Below, piece by piece: positions 62,163 to 64,000 of a stretch of 64,000 bases of DNA (position 1 is its first letter; each line of letters opens with the position of its first letter). The translations under genes and the position numbers were made by a program. Source of the DNA: Pseudothermotoga sp. (GTDB lineage Bacteria; Thermotogota; Thermotogae; Thermotogales; DSM-5069); assembly GCA_025060105.1 (NCBI GenBank), contig JANXCS010000005.1, positions 1 through 64,000 on the forward strand. Reading direction: 5' to 3'. Under the pieces are notes generated by a model. It was not told where the DNA came from and did not search any database. It saw nothing but the letters and a program-made list of their open reading frames with translations.

Positions 62163-63017
62163 GTGATAAAAGGTGTCGGCATAAACATCGATACACGGCG
62201 TCTCGCAGGATCCATCATAAATCTCGAAACAGAGTTTAGAAAATTCAAGCAGCTTGGCTTCGATTATGCGGAAGTTCCCCCTGCAGGTCTAGATTTGATT
62301 TTCAATGGGAAGTTTTTCAAAGAAAGGTTTCTCCGCTATAAGCATCTTTTTGAATCTTCTGGAATGAAATTCACCGTGCACGGCCCAGATCCTGTGGATC
62401 TTTCCAAAAACAGGGAGGAAGATTTTCTCATCCTTTCAGCCACCATAGACTTCGCCTCGAGCATTGGTGCAGACAGTGTTGTCTATCATTGCGGTTGGTC
62501 TGGAAAAGATGACGACAAGAAACACAGAGAAATCGAGAATTTGAAACGTTTGTCTTCGAAACTCGAAGAAAAAAAGGTTTGCCTTGTTGTAGAAAATACC
62601 ACTCAAACAGTAGAACAAACTCTCGAGATCGTTTACCATGTGAATCATCCCAAGATTAAGTTGCTGATCGATGTAGGTCATCTCTTCTTAAGAGTGAGAG
62701 GTGACGAGGAAGAATTGATCAAACAATTCACCTTAGGATTACCCTACACCTTTGAAATTCATGTCCATGACAATTTTGGAAAAGTCGAGAGCGATTTTGA
62801 ACGTAACATAGCAGATCAAATGCACTTCGCATATCTTTACGGTGTGGGAGATCTGCATCTACCCATCGGGCTTGGTCAGATACCGTTCGAACAGATACTC
62901 AAATTATTACAAAACGAATTTCAAGGTATCGTTGTTCTTGAGATAAACGATTTGAACAGATTCGAGAAAGATATACCTGAAAGCCTTTCGAGGTTGAGAA
63001 TGTTGATGCGAAAATGA
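62163..63017 (+). CDS. Sugar isomerase/epimerase-like TIM barrel (AP endonuclease 2 family)
   Basis: 284 residues. It has the xylose isomerase-like TIM-barrel pattern with likely metal ligands in CLVVENTTQ (Glu), LLIDVGHLF (Asp and His), EIHVHDN (His) and VVLEINDL (Glu). Members are sugar (phosphate) isomerases and epimerases, or hydroxypyruvate isomerase-like. The exact substrate cannot be told. I use GTG 63 of the 62100s, that is 62163, which follows AGGTGA at 62152-62157; the frame also opens at GTG 62154. It is followed 11 nt later by the transglutaminase-like gene. Confidence 0.8.
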   Translation: MIKGVGINIDTRRLAGSIINLETEFRKFKQLGFDYAEVPPAGLDLIFNGKFFKERFLRYKHLFESSGMKFTVHGPDPVDLSKNREEDFLILSATIDFASSIGADSVVYHCGWSGKDDDKKHREIENLKRLSSKLEEKKVCLVVENTTQTVEQTLEIVYHVNHPKIKLLIDVGHLFLRVRGDEEELIKQFTLGLPYTFEIHVHDNFGKVESDFERNIADQMHFAYLYGVGDLHLPIGLGQIPFEQILKLLQNEFQGIVVLEINDLNRFEKDIPESLSRLRMLMRK

Positions 63018-63028
63018 GGTGATTCAGA

Positions 63029-64000
63029 ATGCTTGAATTTCTCATCTGTGGCCTTCCAGAAAATGTGAGATTGTGTGAAGCCATTGGAGATTGGGAAACG
63101 GCCGCAGCTTTGATCGATAAATGGCTTAGAGACACTCGCATCACGGATATTCAACGCCAACGACTCGAATACGAAAAGTACAGAATCAAACGGTTGCTTT
63201 CTGCGTATCCATATGATGAGTCGCAAGCTCTAGAGAAAGCAAAGGAAATGATCAAAGATTTCGACTACGATGAATTCTACAAACTGGTTGAAGAAGGGTG
63301 CATTGACTTCATTGTTGTCAACAGGAGGAGAAGATTCTTCGAAAGATTTGTTCAAAACATTGGGTTTGCTCGAAGCGAATATAGAGAAAGAATAAAGAAA
63401 GACCCAAAAGAAGAACACGAAAGAGAACTGATCGAGCGAAGAATAAGAGAACTTTCGGAAGGTCGTAATCCAAGAACTTATAAAGTACACGTGAAAATCA
63501 AAGCAACTGTGGATTCTGAAGATGATTATTTCAGAGTTTGGCTTCCATTCCCGAAGGAAGGTTTCCAGATCAGAGATGTGAGATTACTCTACACCAGCGA
63601 TGAAAATTACTTCTTAGCTCACAACGATGCCCCACAACGAACTATCTTTTTTGAGGGAACCAGCAAGGAGTACATAGTAGAGTTTGAGTACAAAGTGAGT
63701 GAGTGGATCAACAAGATCGATCCAGCGAAAGTTCAAGAACCCGATTTGGACGATTTTTTGCAACAGGAACCACCGCACATTGTTTTCACAGACTATCTCA
63801 AATGGTTGACAAAGCAAATCGTGGCAGAAGAAACTAACCCTTACTTGAAAGCTAAACGCATTTATGATTGGATCACGACTAGAGTTAGATATTCTTATGT
63901 GAGACCATACGCGACTTATGAGAACATTTCCCAGTATGTGGCTGAGAATTTGAAGGGAGATTGTGGATTTCAAGCGTTACTGTTCATCACCATGTGCAGG
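63029..64000 (+). CDS. Transglutaminase-like domain protein (partial, runs off the window)
   Basis: At least 324 residues, open to the right edge. ATG 63029 follows GAGGTGATT. The N-terminal 150 residues are helical and rich in charge (ETAAALIDKWLRDTRIT, RRRRFFERFVQNIGFARSEY); then a beta-rich domain (about 150-230, VHVKIKATVDSEDDYFRVWL) leads into a transglutaminase/protease core with the helix YLKAKRIYDWITTRVRYSY and the nucleophile Cys in GDCGFQALLFI. The His and Asp of the triad lie beyond the window. Such proteins act as cysteine proteases or amidases on peptides; no signal peptide is visible. Confidence 0.8.
   Translation, partial: MLEFLICGLPENVRLCEAIGDWETAAALIDKWLRDTRITDIQRQRLEYEKYRIKRLLSAYPYDESQALEKAKEMIKDFDYDEFYKLVEEGCIDFIVVNRRRRFFERFVQNIGFARSEYRERIKKDPKEEHERELIERRIRELSEGRNPRTYKVHVKIKATVDSEDDYFRVWLPFPKEGFQIRDVRLLYTSDENYFLAHNDAPQRTIFFEGTSKEYIVEFEYKVSEWINKIDPAKVQEPDLDDFLQQEPPHIVFTDYLKWLTKQIVAEETNPYLKAKRIYDWITTRVRYSYVRPYATYENISQYVAENLKGDCGFQALLFITMCR

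Noticed and set aside
63029-64000. Whether the last plus-strand frame is noise, since its end is not visible
   Set aside because: Rejected as noise: it is open for 324 codons, has a good ribosome site and a transglutaminase Cys motif, so it is annotated as a partial gene.
1-64000. CRISPR arrays, tRNA genes, insertion sequences and phage genes
   Set aside because: No spaced identical repeats, no cloverleaf-like intergenic sequence, and no transposase, integrase or terminal repeats were seen on either strand.

Overview
The window looks like a chromosomal segment of a hyperthermophilic or thermophilic member of the Thermotogae, most likely Thermotoga or Pseudothermotoga. The reasons are gene content rather than any marker gene: a 721-codon GH3 beta-glucosidase in an operon with a dipeptide-type ABC transporter (the arrangement known from the T. 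maritima TM0025-TM0031 region), a heterodimeric ABC exporter with the same asymmetric ATP sites as T. maritima TM287/TM288, a cytoplasmic-type GH28 exo-polygalacturonase, frequent GTG and TTG starts with strong GGAGG-type ribosome sites, and very dense operons with ATGA overlaps. I saw no tRNA, rRNA, CRISPR array, insertion sequence or phage gene.

Layout. (1) 1-113: tail of a probable chemotaxis receptor and a bidirectional terminator. (2) 10669 down to 114, minus strand: one tight block with a PotABCD-like ABC importer, a nucleoside phosphorylase, adenine deaminase, moaA, moaC, a MOSC protein and a TPR-linked glycosyltransferase. (3) 10963-17183, plus strand: an oligogalacturonate operon (IolB-type isomerase, KduD, KdgF, a three-part TRAP transporter, GH28), followed by an FtsX/MacB-type ABC system (17263-20462). 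(4) 28603 down to 20712, minus strand: the beta-glucoside operon. (5) 51249 down to 28991, minus strand: a 22-kb glycan locus with two sugar ABC importers lacking ATPases, a GntR regulator, a GH172-type (DUF2961) protein, a divergent GH38-like protein, two related (alpha/alpha)6-barrel glycosidases and two DUF1680/GH127-like proteins. (6) 55655 down to 51604: MarR regulator and heterodimeric exporter. (7) 61911 down to 55874: a complete sugar-type ABC importer with a C26 amidase and a D-aminopeptidase. (8) 62163-64000, plus: a TIM-barrel isomerase and a transglutaminase-like protein that runs off the window.

The most unusual item is in region 5. Both MalF-type permeases (42160-44298 and 47690-49912) carry an N-terminal extension of about 430-450 residues with four predicted membrane segments and two extracytoplasmic sensor-like domains placed before the permease core. 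This is not the position of the P2 loop in MalF. The two operons carrying them start with nearly the same palindromic operator (45672-45702 and 51366-51390), which makes the GntR protein encoded between them the obvious candidate regulator.

A second theme is that four of the six importers have a perfect hairpin between the binding-protein gene and the first permease gene, likely to give excess binding protein. Functions are inferred from translated sequence by eye; no database search was run.
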